Part shown: piece after piece, positions 1 through 14,774 of the stretch
How the letters are laid out: the number at the start of each line of letters is the position of its first letter
Position numbering within the stretch: the stretch's first letter is position 1
Source of the DNA: Ostreococcus mediterraneus
Lineage: Eukaryota > Chlorophyta > Mamiellophyceae > Mamiellales > Bathycoccaceae
Direction of reading: 5' to 3'
Length of the DNA stretch: 64,000 nt
Assembly (NCBI GenBank): GCA_012295225.1
Contig: WMKK01000022.1
Location: 186,001 to 250,000, forward strand
Made by a program: the position numbers and the translations under genes
The notes under the pieces: generated by a model
Databases searched by the model: none
Told to the model about the DNA's origin: nothing
Seen by the model: the letters and a program-made list of their open reading frames with translations, nothing else

Positions 1-204
1 AATGGGTCGCGCTGATGTGATGATTCTCGTCGTGTTCGCGCGCGCGCGTGGTTGGTGTGCGTGGGCGTGTTTATGCGAGAAGGGTATCGTGTGTGATGGT
101 GTGTGCGTGTGTGGGTGCGTTTGCCGCGACGCGGAGATGCACGTCGTCGACGACGAGGTCGTCGTCGCAATGGATCGTCGCAATCTTCTCAACAACCACG
201 TCGT

Positions 205-238
<34 letters not shown>

Positions 239-1094
239 AGTCTCTCAGTCGAGCTCGACGACGCGAATTCGATCATGATTCCGAATTTGCGGCGAGTATG
301 CGGTGTGTACGTCGGTTACGACGACCGCGATGAGTGGGTCACGACGGCGATGATGACTTTGGTTGGTGACGCGCTCGTCGAGGCGCGCGCGCGCGCGCAT
401 GAACTTCATACGTGTGAATTTTATGCGCATATCAACGCGAACGTGCGCGCGCGCGGCGTGCGAGTGTAGGAACATCCAAGGCGCGCGGTTTCGCCCGACA
501 TTATCGTCATCCATCGCCCGATATCGTCGTCATTCGTCGTCATCAGGGGTGACGATGTCGTTGGGGTTGGTGCCACGTTGTGCACAATTTCAGCGACCGT
601 TTTAAAAACTATGATACGCTCTGGTCCGTTTGGAAACATAATAATAACCGACCCGTTTTGAATGTATCATTCGGTATTGGTCCGTTTGGACTGCCAGGGC
701 TGAGCGGGGACGCGCGCGACGTCGCGCGCGCGTCGTCGGCGTCGTTATGCGTCGTCGTCATTCGTCTTTGCCTGAGTGTTCAATCGCGATCGAAGACTTA
801 CGATTATTAGATGTGAAGGTGCGGCTGGAGTGGTTGACCCGCGCGCACGCGTGGGTGCGTCGCACGTGCGAGTTGGTGTGGTCCCTCGACGAAGCCCCGC
901 CGGCTTCGCTCAACCGCTCACGACAAAACATTTCTTTTGACTCATCATTTGTAATTAAACAACGAAATCGCCATATTAATTAAGGCTACGAACTGCAAGA
1001 ACTATATTATTGTGCTTTTTAACTGCTACCAAATGACAAGTTGATAGTTGGTAATTGATTTTACTCCGACAAAGAGACGTGTGACGGAGGACCA
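1..1094. other. Gene-poor left edge with GTC microsatellite
   Basis: No convincing gene. A GTC/GGC trinucleotide run lies at about 200-240, and CpG-rich simple sequence keeps several frames open, giving proteins of pure Val/Gly, Ser or Arg runs. About 905-1090 is AT-richer and sits just downstream of the stop of the minus-strand BspA gene; it is probably that gene's 3' flank. Confidence 0.6.
828..900 (+). repeat. Solitary degenerate copy of the 190-bp satellite
   Basis: The stretch reads through a GTGGTTGACCCGCGCGCACG-like start, then GCACGTGCGAGTTGGTGTG and a CTCGACGAAGCC end. These are in the same order as one part of the 190-bp unit arrayed at 17.1, 26.4, 52.3 and 57.1 kb. It is an isolated, diverged fragment, so the family has been dispersed as well as amplified in tandem. 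Confidence 0.7.
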
Positions 1095-4000
1095 TCAACA
1101 CTCAGAAGGCGGGCCGTCGACACTCGGACACGCAAACGCGCTCAAAAATGCGGTCGCGCCGCTAAACATGTTTGTCGTGTCCGTTACGCTCGATGTGTCC
1201 CAGACCCCTATGGATTGATTGAATTGATACGCGTTAGAAAACATGTTATTCATATCCGTCACGCTCGATGTATCCCAGTCCCCGATGGGGTGATTGAACT
1301 CGTACGCCGTATAAAACATATTATTCATATCCGTCACTTTTGACGTGTTCCAGGTACCGATGGGTTGGTTGAACTTCTCCGCTCCATAAAACATATTATT
1401 CATATCCGTCACGCTCGACGTGTCCCACTCCCCTATGGGTTGATTGAACTCATACGCGTAAGCAAACATGTAATTCATATCCGTCACTTTTGACGTGTTC
1501 CAGGTACCGATGGATTGATTGAACCGGCTTGCATCAACAAACATGTCACTCATATCAGTAACGCTTGACGTATCCCAAGATCCAATGGGTTGATTGAACT
1601 GATTCTTACCAACGAGCATTGCACGCATGTCAGTTACACTCGATGTGTCCCAGTCCGCGATGGGTTGATCGAACTCCCACGCATCAAAAAGCATATAACT
1701 CATATCATTTACACTCGATGTGTCCCAATCCCCGATGGGTTGATTGAACTGGCTCGCGTAAGCAAACATGTAACTCATGTCTGTGACCATTGCGGTGTTC
1801 CAAGACGAGATATCGTAGTTGAAACTCTCTGCAGTTTTGAACAATTCACGCATGGATGTCACGCCAGAGGTGTCGTAGTCAGACAACGAACCAACGTACA
1901 AACCACATGGGGACACATTAGTGCACGAACACGCGCCAGTTGCATCTTTTGCGAGACACGCGGTGACAGTCGCCCTGAGCAAGTCACTACGCGACGTACA
2001 CGTTGACGGTGGGCCATTGTTACTTGGACAGTCGAACAGACTCAGAAACGCCGTTGCGCCATCAAACATACCCGTCGTATCTGCGTCATTTGGGACAATC
2101 CAGCCCGTAATGTCAGATGAGAATGCCTGCGCCTGATAAAACATATCATTCATATTCATCACACTCGACGTATCCCACTCCCCAATGGGTTGGTTGAACT
2201 GATACGCAGATTCAAACATGCGATGCATATCCGTCACACTCGATGTATCCCAGTCCCCGATAGGTTGGTTGAACGCCACTGAACGCCACTGTAACATGGC
2301 AGCAAACATACCACCCATGCTTGTCACTTTCGACGTGTTCCAGTCTCCGATGGCCTGATTGAACTGCTCCGCTCCATGAAACATAAAGCTCATATCCGTC
2401 ACGATCGATGTGTCCCAGGCACCGATGACTTGATTGAACTGGTACGCTTCAGAAAACATACTATTCATATCTGTCACGCTCGATGTATCCCAGTTTCCGA
2501 TAGGTTGGTTGAACTGCTCCGCTCCATAAAACATATTGTTCATATTCGTCACACTCGACGTGTCCCAGCCTCCAATAGGTAGGTCGAACTCCCGCGCAGA
2601 TGCAAACAAATGACTCATGTCCGTCACGCCCGAGGTGTTGTAATCGGACAATGAACCAACATAGGCGCCACATGGGTCATCTTGAGTGCACAAACACTCG
2701 CCTTGTGAAAAATCATATTTTTGCAGACAATCGGCGACAACCACTCTTAATATTTCGCTCGCTGACGGTGGAAGCGTACACATTGAAGGTGGACCGTCGA
2801 CACTCGGACACGTAAACGCGCTCAAAAACGCAGTCGCGTCTTTGAACATATTTGTCGTGTCCGCGCCGCTCGGGACGACCCAGGTGCGAATATCCGATGC
2901 GAACGCGCTCGCGCCTTCAAACATGCTCGACATGTTTTGTGCGCTGGAGGTCAACCACATGGAAATGTTCTGGTTGAACGACGACGCGCCTTGAAACATG
3001 CGCTCAAAGTTTGTCACTGAACGCGTCTCCCAGTTCAGAGGTTGATTGAATGTCGCGCGGTCCTTGAACAGTTCGTACATGCGCCAGATACCAGTGGTGT
3101 TCCAATACGAAATGTGCAGTCCCGCTTCGCCGCAACTGTTCGTGGCGCACTCGCAGTCGCCGTCGGCATTTTCTTCAAAGCACGCCGCGACGGCTTGCGA
3201 GAGCGCGTACGACGTGCTGATTGGTGTCACGTAGCACGCTGATGGGGGACCATGTTGATTTTCTGGACACGTCATTCTGTCGACGAAAAGAGAATTAGAA
3301 AACATGCCCCATACGTAAGCGTCAGACCTTACATTCCACGCCCGAATGTTTGGTTGATTGAACTGAGTTGCCTGCTGAAACATGTAACCCATATCCGTCA
3401 CGCTCGCCGTGTTCCAGTCCCCGATGGGTTGATTGAACTGACGTGCATCAGTAAACATATTATTCATGCCCGTCACGCTCGATGTATCCCAGTCCCCGAT
3501 AGGTTGATTGAATGAAATCGCATAAGCAAACATGTAACCCATATCCGTCACACTAGCCGTGTTCCAGTCTCCGATGGGTTGATTGAATACATACGCCTGA
3601 TAAAACATATTATTCATATCCGTCACGCTTGAGGTATCCCAGTCTCCGATGGCTTGGTTGAAGTCATACGCCTGATAAAACATATGATTCATATCTGTCA
3701 CACTCGCCGTGTTCCAAGATGATATATCATAATTGAAACTCCTTGCTTCTTCGAATAACTCACGCATGTCCGTCACGCCCGTGGTGTCGTAATCAGACAA
3801 AGAACCAACATAGGCACCACATGGGTGGTTCTCAGTGCACGAACACGCGCCCGATAAGTCTTTTTGTAGACACTCCTTGATGGTCGCTCGTAACATTTCG
3901 TTTGGAGACAATGGATCGGGCGGTGGCGACGGAGGTGGCGAAGGCGGCGAAGGTGGTGGCGGTGGAGAAGGCGGTGGAGGCGCCGTATACGGAGGCGGTG

Positions 4001-5345
4001 GGGGCGGTGGAGAAGGTGGCGGTGGCGGTACGTCGCAAGACGTCCCCGACCACTGCACTTCGCACACGCACCGCCAACTTGTACCATTATATACCAGCTT
4101 GATCCCACCTGGCTCTTGACATATTGGCGGCGTCAACGCAGCGACTATCGCGTCCAATCTAGCAGAGAACCCGACGTTCAAATCGTTGTAGTATACGTCT
4201 CCGAGCACGCGCACTTTCTGCGTCTTCAACACTATTTCAGAATCTTCCCCAGTGCTTTCGACGTACACGTCGCCGTCGTCGTTAGAAATCGTGACGCGTC
4301 CCAAATCCGCGTCGTGCATCACAGGCTGTGTGGTGAATAGGATCGTGATAGGTCAGTCGCCGTACACCTGGCTTTTTCTTCGGCGCATGAGTGGTTCTGC
4401 TGTGCTAGAAAGCGCATGAAACAAAGGTCTACCGCCTCGCCTCGCACGTACCCATCGCTGCGCGCGCGCCAAGGCGAACAATAACGCCGACACACACGCA
4501 AACACCCACGTCGCACACGCAGCATCGCATCGACGACGTCGACGTCGGCGCGCAAGGCGTCGCGCTCTTCCCGAATGGATGCTATTAGGGTTACCCCTCA
4601 TCGTCTCGCGCAATTCAAATTGTCGACGCGGTGCGCCGTCGCCGCCGATGTCACGCATCATAACACTGTCACGCGCGTGCACGAACGCACGTGCGCGTGT
4701 TCACGTCGTCGCGTCGTCGTCACAGGCGTGCAGCTTTGACCGTCGGAAACTCACGCGCGCGCGAATCGTCCATCGTCGTCGGAAGTTTCCAGCCGCCAAA
4801 ACGTCGGAAGTTTTTTGAATTCAAAATCAACGTGTCGCGTGTTTGATTATTATTTTACACATGATATGGATATCATACACCTAAAGTATTGACAACACAC
4901 ACCCGATGTGGTTCTGATAAAATCGGCTGTGTGGGGCGAGTTGGGCTTGCGACTCTACATGGGAATTATTTCACTTTGTTATGCCTAACGGGCTGCAGCC
5001 GTACAATGATATGCCTCTGATAGACTATTCGTGCATACATTATGAGACACACCCGCGGCACAACCCTAACCGTCCGCCGCCGCCGGTCTCTGCGTGGTAC
5101 ACGACCGCGTACGCCATGATAGATTCAACGACGCGCGCGCTTGCATGCGTCCGCGCGTCTGTCGTCGTCGTCGTACACGCGTGATGCTGTTTCCCCAGAC
5201 GTCGCCGTCGTCGGAATCGTCCCAACACAGGTCGACATCGTCTCCGAGCGATGGGGGTCGTCATGCATCAATACTTTAGTACGTTATCCACTATATAATA
5301 CAATAATTACAACCACACATAGCACACATGACATCAAAGTATGAC
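1086..5345. repeat. Segmental duplication A (pairs with about 11423-15440)
   Basis: The BspA gene, its intron and about 650 bp of upstream DNA recur at 11.4-15.4 kb. The upstream part (about 4780-5240 against 14870-15330) is almost base-identical, while inside the gene the two copies differ by whole repeat blocks. After about 5250 identity falls but the common order continues into the leader at 5380. This marks a tandem duplication of a module of at least 4.2 kb. Confidence 0.85.
1095..4682 (-). CDS. BspA-like DUF285 secreted repeat protein, copy 1 (two exons)
   Basis: Seen: exon 1 is 4682-4452, a 126-nt intron (4451-4326; donor GTACGT, CTGAC branch-like site, acceptor CACACAG) follows, and exon 2 is 4325-1095. 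The splice is phase 0 and joins ...RAQRW to PVMHDADLG.... Exon 1 gives an Arg-rich N region and a hydrophobic segment (ATWVFACVSALLFALA), a signal peptide or anchor. Exon 2 encodes a Cys-rich EGF-like piece ([14 protein letters not shown]), a long Pro/Ser linker, then four supermodules. Each has a Cys-containing cap ([16 protein letters not shown]), many repeats of about 25 residues of the type [20 protein letters not shown], and a CPSxxGPPSxC end. Known: DUF285 (PF03382) repeats are leucine-rich-repeat relatives common on bacterial and protist surfaces. Inferred: secreted or cell-wall adhesin-like protein. The start is uncertain; the first ATG of exon 1 was chosen. A near copy lies at 11.4-14.8 kb. 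Confidence 0.85.
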
Positions 5346-5375
5346 CATCACACGCACTCAATGGAACGACGACGG
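4683..5375. other. Upstream region of BspA copy 1, no supported gene
   Basis: Intergenic. It holds repeated CGTCGGAAGTTTCC motifs, an AT-rich patch near 4830-4920, and a PPP-rich open frame at 4981-5184 whose protein is identical in the second copy at 15068-15271. I do not call that a gene: the DNA itself is near-identical, so the match proves only recent duplication. The region must contain the promoter of the minus-strand BspA gene. Confidence 0.5.
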
Positions 5376-5379
5376 TCGC

Positions 5380-5560
5380 GTGGTTTCGCCGCTGATTTCT
5401 CCCACTCCACTTTTTTTGAACGCTCTGGTCACGCGATGTGAGCGTTGTGGTGTATATATGTCATAGCGTCAAAGATGGGACGCGCGCGACCGACGCACGA
5501 GTGGCATGACACCGCTGCACGCGGCGTCGGTGTGCACGGAAATCGGCTCGTCGTCGTCGG
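5380..5560 (+). repeat. Leader module, degenerate copy
   Basis: Shares GTGGTTTCGCCGCTGATTTC, the GTCATAGCGTCAAAGATGGGACGCG stretch (in parts) and ACACCGCTGCACGCGGCGTCGGTGTG with the leaders at 16.9, 26.1 and 56.8 kb. Here it runs directly into an R-family repeat; the 190-bp array and zinc-finger gene that follow the other leaders are absent. Confidence 0.75.
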
Positions 5561-5564
5561 GTTG

Positions 5565-5655
5565 ATTCCAATTCGGACAATCGGCAAGGGGTTCAGCTGG
5601 TTTTCTTTTTTATTATCAATGGATTGTACATATTATATACGTTCTTCAAATGCTA
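5565..5655. repeat. R-family repeat, left piece of a split copy (R1a)
   Basis: GATTCCAATTCGGACAATCGG and the following ATGGATTGTACATATTATA-like text match 19795-19890 and 53845-53940. The copy stops at CTATA, where a TA-targeting transposon begins. Its other part resumes at 10764. Confidence 0.75.
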
Positions 5656-5666
5656 TAGGTTAAAAT

Positions 5667-7269
5667 AGACCCATTCCACTAAGGAACCTTCAACTTTTGC
5701 GTATATAGTTGCATGTTTCACCTATCACTTTTGACGCCAAAATTTAGCGAAATTCGAGGTCGCCCCAAACGTGTTTTTTGAACGCGCCGGGGTTTAGCGA
5801 ATCGCGATGGCGCAACCGTCGCGGTCGCGCGCCCGCCAGTGCGCGGTGCGGCCGCGGCCGCCCGCGGGCGCGCGTGAGCAGTTCGAAGCGTTTCCGTTGC
5901 GTCGTGTCCGCGCGTTGTTACGAGCCAACTGCCCCGCAAGTGCGTGTGCACGAACCCAAACTGCGACAAGGATGTCGAGCGATTCGCGTTCGCGCTCGGC
6001 AGACACTGGAAAGACGACGCGCTCAGATCGATTCTATCGAGTCTCAGACCAAATGACTCCAGACACGTGATCGAAAAGTACTTTTTACGCGCGATGACGA
6101 ACCCCGATGCTGTCCGGGTGTCCTCGCGACACTTCTTCTGGCACACTTTAGCATGGTCTCCAGGAGACCGCCCGACGTTGGTCTTCAAAGATGGTGCGCA
6201 CAAACGGCCGACTTACGTGCTCCATTCGAATCGACCGACGTACGCGGGCGAGCCAATCGTCGACCCGGCTCGTGTGGAATAGTCTGCAATCCGAGAAACC
6301 CGTCTCAGGCCACGTCGAGCGCGGTGACGGTCTGTTTTACTTGGGCAGCGTTGAAGTGTCTTTTTGAGTGAGCGTCAGTGGCCGTGCGGTGAAAGTTACG
6401 ACTCATTGCGCGCACGGAAAGTATAATAATATTAGTGTATGCGGCTAAAATGTTGTAAAAATATATTTTGAATGCTGAAACACATCGTTGACGCGCAGTC
6501 GCCATCGTTCTCGACGCGGAACGAAGACAAGTTTCTACTGGTTTCACACTCCTTGAGTCATGACTCAGTGTGGCTAGGGACTCAATTGCCAAGTTGGTAC
6601 CAAAACTCTCAATTTGTAGCAACGTGACCAGACGCGCGCCGCGCGAGCCCCGAAGGATGAATTTTTGCGCGAAAAGTCGTACAAGTGTGCGACATATCAT
6701 TTCCTACCATCTTGAAAATCGACAGCGTCATAAGCTCCACAGAAGCGACGATGTGAACGTGCACAAGCAGCACACTCAAAAACACCTTTTCAAAGCGGCT
6801 GGAGCTTCGTCCACGTGCACGCTTCTGTCGCGGATCTATGACAACTACAACGTCGTGTATCATATTGAAACATGTTTTGTGCGTCCCCTGTCGGCAGTGA
6901 ATTCATGTGTTCGCCATTACTCCCGCTTTCGTGTTCGACAACGCAGCGACGGTGGTTGAAATCGCTTTTGCTCGTCGAGCGCTTTCCACCCTGCGTTGAC
7001 GCCCATACGCACCAAAATGTGCAAACACGGCTATAATTCGATCACAAACACATTCGTCCACGCGTTTCTCTGCCTCGCAGACACGAGCCGCGCGCGCGCG
7101 CCGCGACAGACGCGTGAAAGTGGCGCTCATGTGCGACGCGCCGCGCGAGGTCAAAAAAGGGACAAAAGGGCGACCAATCCGAGGTTTGAGTCGACAGTGG
7201 GTCGTGACGAGTCATGATTGGTCAACTTAAATACGTAAAATGATAGGAAAACCTTAGTGGAATGGGTCT
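5667..7269. mobile_element. ISL2EU/Harbinger-like element nested in pogo-like 1
   Basis: Perfect inverted ends (AGACCCATTCCACTAAGG at 5667, its complement ending at 7269) are flanked by a 2-bp AT duplication. Removing the insert restores the TIR text TTAAAATTACTAAAACAG seen intact (inverted) at the right end near 10760, so the site is proven by an internal empty copy. Only a THAP-like N-terminal fragment (5920-6282) looks coding; the rest (about 6300-7260) shows no gene. Family assignment rests on that fragment's similarity to the N terminus of the DDE_Tnp_4 transposase at 50.3-52.1 kb. Confidence 0.75.
5920..6282 (+). pseudogene. THAP-like N-terminal fragment of an ISL2EU-type transposase
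   Basis: The frame reads ...LPRKCVCTNPNCDKD, then SILSSLRPND, SSRHFFWHTLAWSPGD and a Tyr/Pro-rich tail, ending in a stop at 6282. Order and spacing match the N-terminal segment of the transposase encoded at 50281-52125 (RCVCGCVKRDDG, VRTLRPDL, STRHVPPEHKRWSPSG). It lacks the coiled-coil, helix-turn-helix and DDE domains. No ATG starts the frame, so it may be a 3' exon or a remnant of an internally deleted element. Product inferred, not expressed-gene evidence. Confidence 0.55.
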
Positions 7270-7730
7270 ATTACTAAAACAGTTCTTGCAGTTCTTAACA
7301 TTACTTAATATGGCGTTTTCATTTTTGCGTATTTTTTATTGCAATTTTCTTCATGAGATGCGTCTCGTCGAGAGCGTTCGATTGCCGTCTTTTTCGTCGA
7401 AAACGGACCCCGATTTTGCGAGTTATGCCCGAAAATGTCACGACGGTTGGTTGAAATGAAATGCATCGATTAAGGTTAAGCGCCTTTGACGCCAGTCGAC
7501 AGCGCGCACACGGCTCGGTCATGGTTTAGGATTGCATGGATCGATGAAGAGTTTTGTTAGGTCGGTGTGAGCGCAAGGAAGCGGGGCTATGAGGCGCGAA
7601 CCGACCGGGGACGGGTGCGTGAATGCTTGTGGCGATTGGTGATTTTGGAGGCGCGATGATGATGGAATCAGTGCGTCTTCCAACGTCGAGAGTGAAGCGA
7701 ATAATGAATTTTTAGACCTGTGGACTGACT

Positions 7731-10465
<2,735 letters not shown>

Positions 10466-10763
10466 ATACGAGATGAAATGTCATAGTATTAGTATTGTTA
10501 TCATCATTGTATTCTTTGTATTCGCGCACGCGCCGACGAGTAATCTCTTGTAAGGTTAAGAACTGTTTTTCCAGTCATTTCTGACACGCAAATAGACGCC
10601 GACGACGCCGACGACGAAATCACGCGAAATTTATATAGCCCATGCAAACGCAAACTTTGTACGCGTGTGCAAAATTTCAAGTCGTTCGGAGTTCATTTAC
10701 GTGGCCGATTGCGGCGTTGAATGCGCTTAACCTTAATCGACCTGTTTTAGTAATTTTAACCTA

Positions 10764-11395
10764 TATGTATTTATAGAGATAGCTATAAATGGTACACGTT
10801 GTATAGCGTTATATACCCCTATACTACGTAGTATCTGAGTGATCGCCGATCGGCGCAGCAGGGCAAAGCTATAGAGATATTTGGGTCGACCTGTTGGCGC
10901 AAATGTGATATTCAACTGTTTCCAACACGCATTGAGTTCATGTGATGATATACTCATGGTACTGGCTACCAGCGTCATCGCTGTGTTTGTGACCCTAACA
11001 ATCATCCCCTCAAAATCGTTGCAGTAAATCGCGTTGTGCTTCTTCGATTGTTCAACGAACACATACATGAGTTGTCTCAAAAGTGTTCTTTGTGACATCG
11101 TTTGGACTTGAATAATCAAAGATATCAATTTATTTGTTGGTGCTGGATCTCCCATCATATGTTAATTCAATCAAATTCTCGGGATCTTTTGGGATACCAT
11201 GTCCGCATGTAATCTCAAATGGATTATTATGTGCGAAAGATAGATTTTCTATCCCCCTTGGTGTTTCTGTGACTATCTAACGCGTAAGCAACACGTTTCG
11301 CACTCTGCTACATTACTTTCATAGTCTTTGTACAGCTGAATGTCTGTCTTTTCACCGCTGTGACCAAAAGACGCAGCACCGATTTCTGTTTTTCA
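10764..11395 (-). repeat. R-family degenerate coding repeat, right piece (R1b)
   Basis: Continues the copy begun at 5565. Minus-strand frame 11158-10733 encodes TMSQRTLLRQLMYVF, KKHNAIYCNDFEGMIVRV and STMSISSHELNACWKQ, nearly the same as the frames at 62977-62720 and in the 19.9-20.2 and 54.0-54.3 kb copies. The protein is not one I recognise. GC content is clearly lower than in neighbouring modules. It could be a fossil of a mobile element or of a repeated host gene; it looks broken. Confidence 0.65.
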
Positions 11396-11444
11396 GTTGA
11401 AGTTGACTTTACTACCACAAAGAGCACATGCTGACGGCGGACCA

Positions 11445-14400
11445 TCAACACTCGGAAGGCGGGCCATCGACACTCGGACACGCAAACGCACTCAAAAATG
11501 CGGTCGCGCCGCTAAACATGTTTGTCGTGTCCGTTACGCTCGATGTGTCCCAGACCCCGATGGGTTGATTGAACTGGCTTGCATCGAGAAACATGTTATT
11601 CATATCCGTCACGCTCGACGTGTCCCATTCCCCGATGGGTTGATTGAACTCATACGCGTAAGCAAACATGTAATTCATATCCGTCACTTTTGACGTGTTC
11701 CAGGTACCGATGGGTTGATTGAACTGGCTTGCATCAACAAACATTTCACTCATATCAGTAACGCTTGACGTATCCCAAGATCCAATGGGTTGATTGAACT
11801 GATTCTTACCAACGAGCATTGCACGCATGTCAGTTACACTCGATGTGTCCCAGTCCGCGATGGGTTGATCGAACTCCCACGCATCAAGAAGCATATAACT
11901 CATATCATTTACACTCGACGTGTCCCAACCCCCGATGGGTTGATTGAACTGGCTCGCGTAAGCAAGCATGTAACTCATATCCGTCACGCTCGCCGTGTTC
12001 CAAGACGAGATATCGTAGTTGAAACTTTCTGCACCTCCGAACAACTCACGCATGGATGTGACGCCAGAGGTGTCGTAATCAGATAACGAACCAACGTACA
12101 CACCGCAAGGGGACGCATTAGTACATGAACACGCGCCAGTTGCATCTTTTGCGAGACACGCGGCTACGGTCGCCCTAAGCAAATCGCTACGCGACGTACA
12201 CGTTGACGGTGGACCATTGTTACTTGGACAGGTGAACAGAATCAGAAACGCCGTTGCGCTATCAAACATACCCGTCGTATCTGCGTCATTTGGGACAATC
12301 CAGCCCGTAATGTCAGATGAGAATGCCTGCGCCCGATAAAACATGTAATTCATGTTTGTCACGCTCGATGTGTCCCAGTCCCCGATGGGTTGGTTGAACT
12401 GATACGCAGAATCAAACATGTAATTCATGTTTGTCACGCTCGATGTATCCCAGTCCCCGATGGGTTGGTTGAACTGAGTCGCGTAAGCAAACATATTATT
12501 CATGTTTGTCACGCTCGATGTATCCCAGTCCCCGATGGGTTGATTGAACTGGTACGCTTCAGAAAACATGTAATTCATGTCCGTCACGCTCGACGTGTTC
12601 CAGTCTCCGATGGCTTGGTTGAACTGCTCCGCTTTATAAAACATATAATTCATGTCCGTCACGCTCGATGTATCCCAGTCCCCGATGGGTTGGTTGAACT
12701 GAGTCGCGTAAGCAAACAAATGACTCATTTCCGTCACGCCAGAGGTGTCGTAGTCAGATAACGAACCAACGTATAAACCGCAAGGGGACGCATTAGTGCA
12801 CGAACACGCGCCAGTTGCATCTTTTGCGAGACACGCAGCCACAGTCGCCCTGAGCAAGTCATTTGGTGAAGGTGGAAGCGCACACGTCGAAGGTGGACCG
12901 TCGACACTCGGACACGTAAACGCGCTCAAGAACGCAGTCGCGTCTTTGAACATGCCTGTCGTGTCCGCGCCGCTCGGGACGACCCAGGCTCGAATATCCG
13001 ATGCGAACGCGCTCGCGCCTTCAAACATGCTCGACATGTTTTGTGCACTGGAAGTCAACCACATGGAGATATTCTGGTTGAACGACGACGCGCCTTGAAA
13101 CATGCGCTCAAAGTTTGTCACCGAACGCGTCTCCCAGTTCAGAGGTTGATTGAATGTCGCGCGGTCCTTGAACAGTTCGTACATGCGCCAGATACCAGTG
13201 GTGTTCCAATACGAAATGTGCAGTCCCGCTTCGCCGCAACTGCTCGTGGCGCACTCGCAGTCGCCGTCGGCGTCTTCCTCAAAGCACGCCGCGACGGCTT
13301 GCGAGAGTGCGTACGACGTGCTGATTGGTGTCACGTAGCACGCCGATGGGGGACCATGTTGATCTTCTGGACACGTCATTCTTTCGGCGAAAAGAGAAAT
13401 GTAAAACATGGAGCTCACGTCAGCGTCAGACCTTACATTCCAAGCCCGAATGTTTGGTTGGTTGAAGCTCTGAGTGCTGTAGAACATCAAGCTGAAAGAT
13501 GAAACTTGTGAAACATCCCAATCGCCCAGAGGTTGATTGAATTGATTCGCTGCAAAAAACATACCATTCATATCAGTGACGCTCGATGTATCCCAGGCCC
13601 CGATGGCTTGGTTGAAGTTATGCGCCTGATAAAACATATGATTCATATCCGTCACACTCGCCGTGTTCCAAGATGATATATTATAATTGAAACTCCTTGC
13701 ATCTTTGAACAACTTACGCATGTCTGTCACGTCTGCTGTGTCGTAATCAGACAAAGAACCAACATAGGCACCACATGGGTGGTTCTCAGTGCACGAACAG
13801 GCGCCCGATGGATCTTTTTGCAGACACTCCGTGACAGCCACTCGTAACATTTCGCTCGGTGATAACGGATCGGGAGGTGGCGACGGCGGCGGCGACGGTG
13901 GAGAAGGTGGCGGCGGTGGAGAAGGCGGTGGAGGCGCCGTGTATGGAGGCGGTGGGGGCGGTGGCGACGGCGGCGGCGGCGGTACGTCGCAAGACGTCCC
14001 CGACCACATCGCTTCGCACACGCACCGCCAACTTGTACCATTATACACCAGCTTGATCCCACCTGGCTCTTGACACGTCGGCGGCTTCAACGCAGTAATC
14101 ATTGCACTCAGCGCCTCAACCGTCGCTAAATGCGTGGCGTTGAGCGACGCGATTCTGCTCGACACCGTCGCGTCGATGGCCTTCATCTCCACGTCCGTGG
14201 CGTTCAACGCATCAATTCGGTTCGTAAGCGTCTCGTCTACGGCGTCCAATCTAGCCGAGAACCCGACGTTCAAATCGTTATAGTATACGTCTCCGAGCAC
14301 GCGCACTTTCTGCGTCTTCAACACTATTTCAGAATCTTCCCCAGTGCTTTCGACGTACACGTCGCCGTCGTCGTTAGAAATCGTGACGCGTCCCAAATCC

Positions 14401-14774
14401 GCATCGTGCATCACGGGCTGTGTGATGAATAGCAATCGTAATAGGTCAGTCGTTATACACCCGGCTTTTTCTTCAGTGCATGGACGATTCTGTTGTGCTC
14501 AAACGCGCGTGGTGAATCAGAGGTCTATCTCGCCTCACGTCGCACGTACCCATCGCTGCGCGCGCGCCAATGCGAACAATAACGCCATGACGCACGCAAA
14601 CACCCACGTCGTACACGCAGCATCGCATCGACGACGTCGGCGTCGGCGCGCAAGGCGTCGCGTACTTCCCGAATGGATACTACTAGGGTTACCCCTAATT
14701 GTCTCGCGCAATTGTCGGCGCGTTACGCCGTCGCCGCCGATTTCACACGTCATAACACAGTCACGCGCGTGCAC
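11445..14774 (-). CDS. BspA-like DUF285 secreted repeat protein, copy 2 (two exons)
   Basis: Exon 1 is 14774-14550, intron 14549-14418 (132 nt; GTACGT donor, CTGAC branch-like site, CACACAG acceptor), exon 2 is 14417-11445. The splice is again phase 0 after ...RAQRW. Architecture equals copy 1: Arg-rich N region plus hydrophobic [18 protein letters not shown]-like Cys cluster, Pro/Ser linker, four cap + DUF285-repeat + CPSxxGPPSxC modules. Differences: this copy has an extra stretch before the EGF-like piece (residues such as [17 protein letters not shown], resembling a short coiled coil) and fewer 25-residue repeats in several modules. The second module is almost unchanged between copies, whereas the others differ in repeat number, as expected from unequal exchange. 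Likely secreted surface protein; ligand unknown. Confidence 0.85.

Noticed and set aside
2-639. Several open frames in the first 640 bp
   Set aside because: They are frames through GTC/GGC and GCGC simple sequence, giving Val/Gly, Ser or Arg runs in different frames and strands; no domain, no conserved copy.
1590-4119. Plus-strand frames opposite the BspA genes (also 11397-14073)
   Set aside because: Antisense shadows of the repeated DUF285 codons; their His/Arg/Val-rich repeats mirror the real protein.
4981-5184. 67-residue frame identical at 15068-15271
   Set aside because: Protein identity follows from near-identical duplicated DNA, so it is not evidence of selection; composition is Pro-rich and low complexity.
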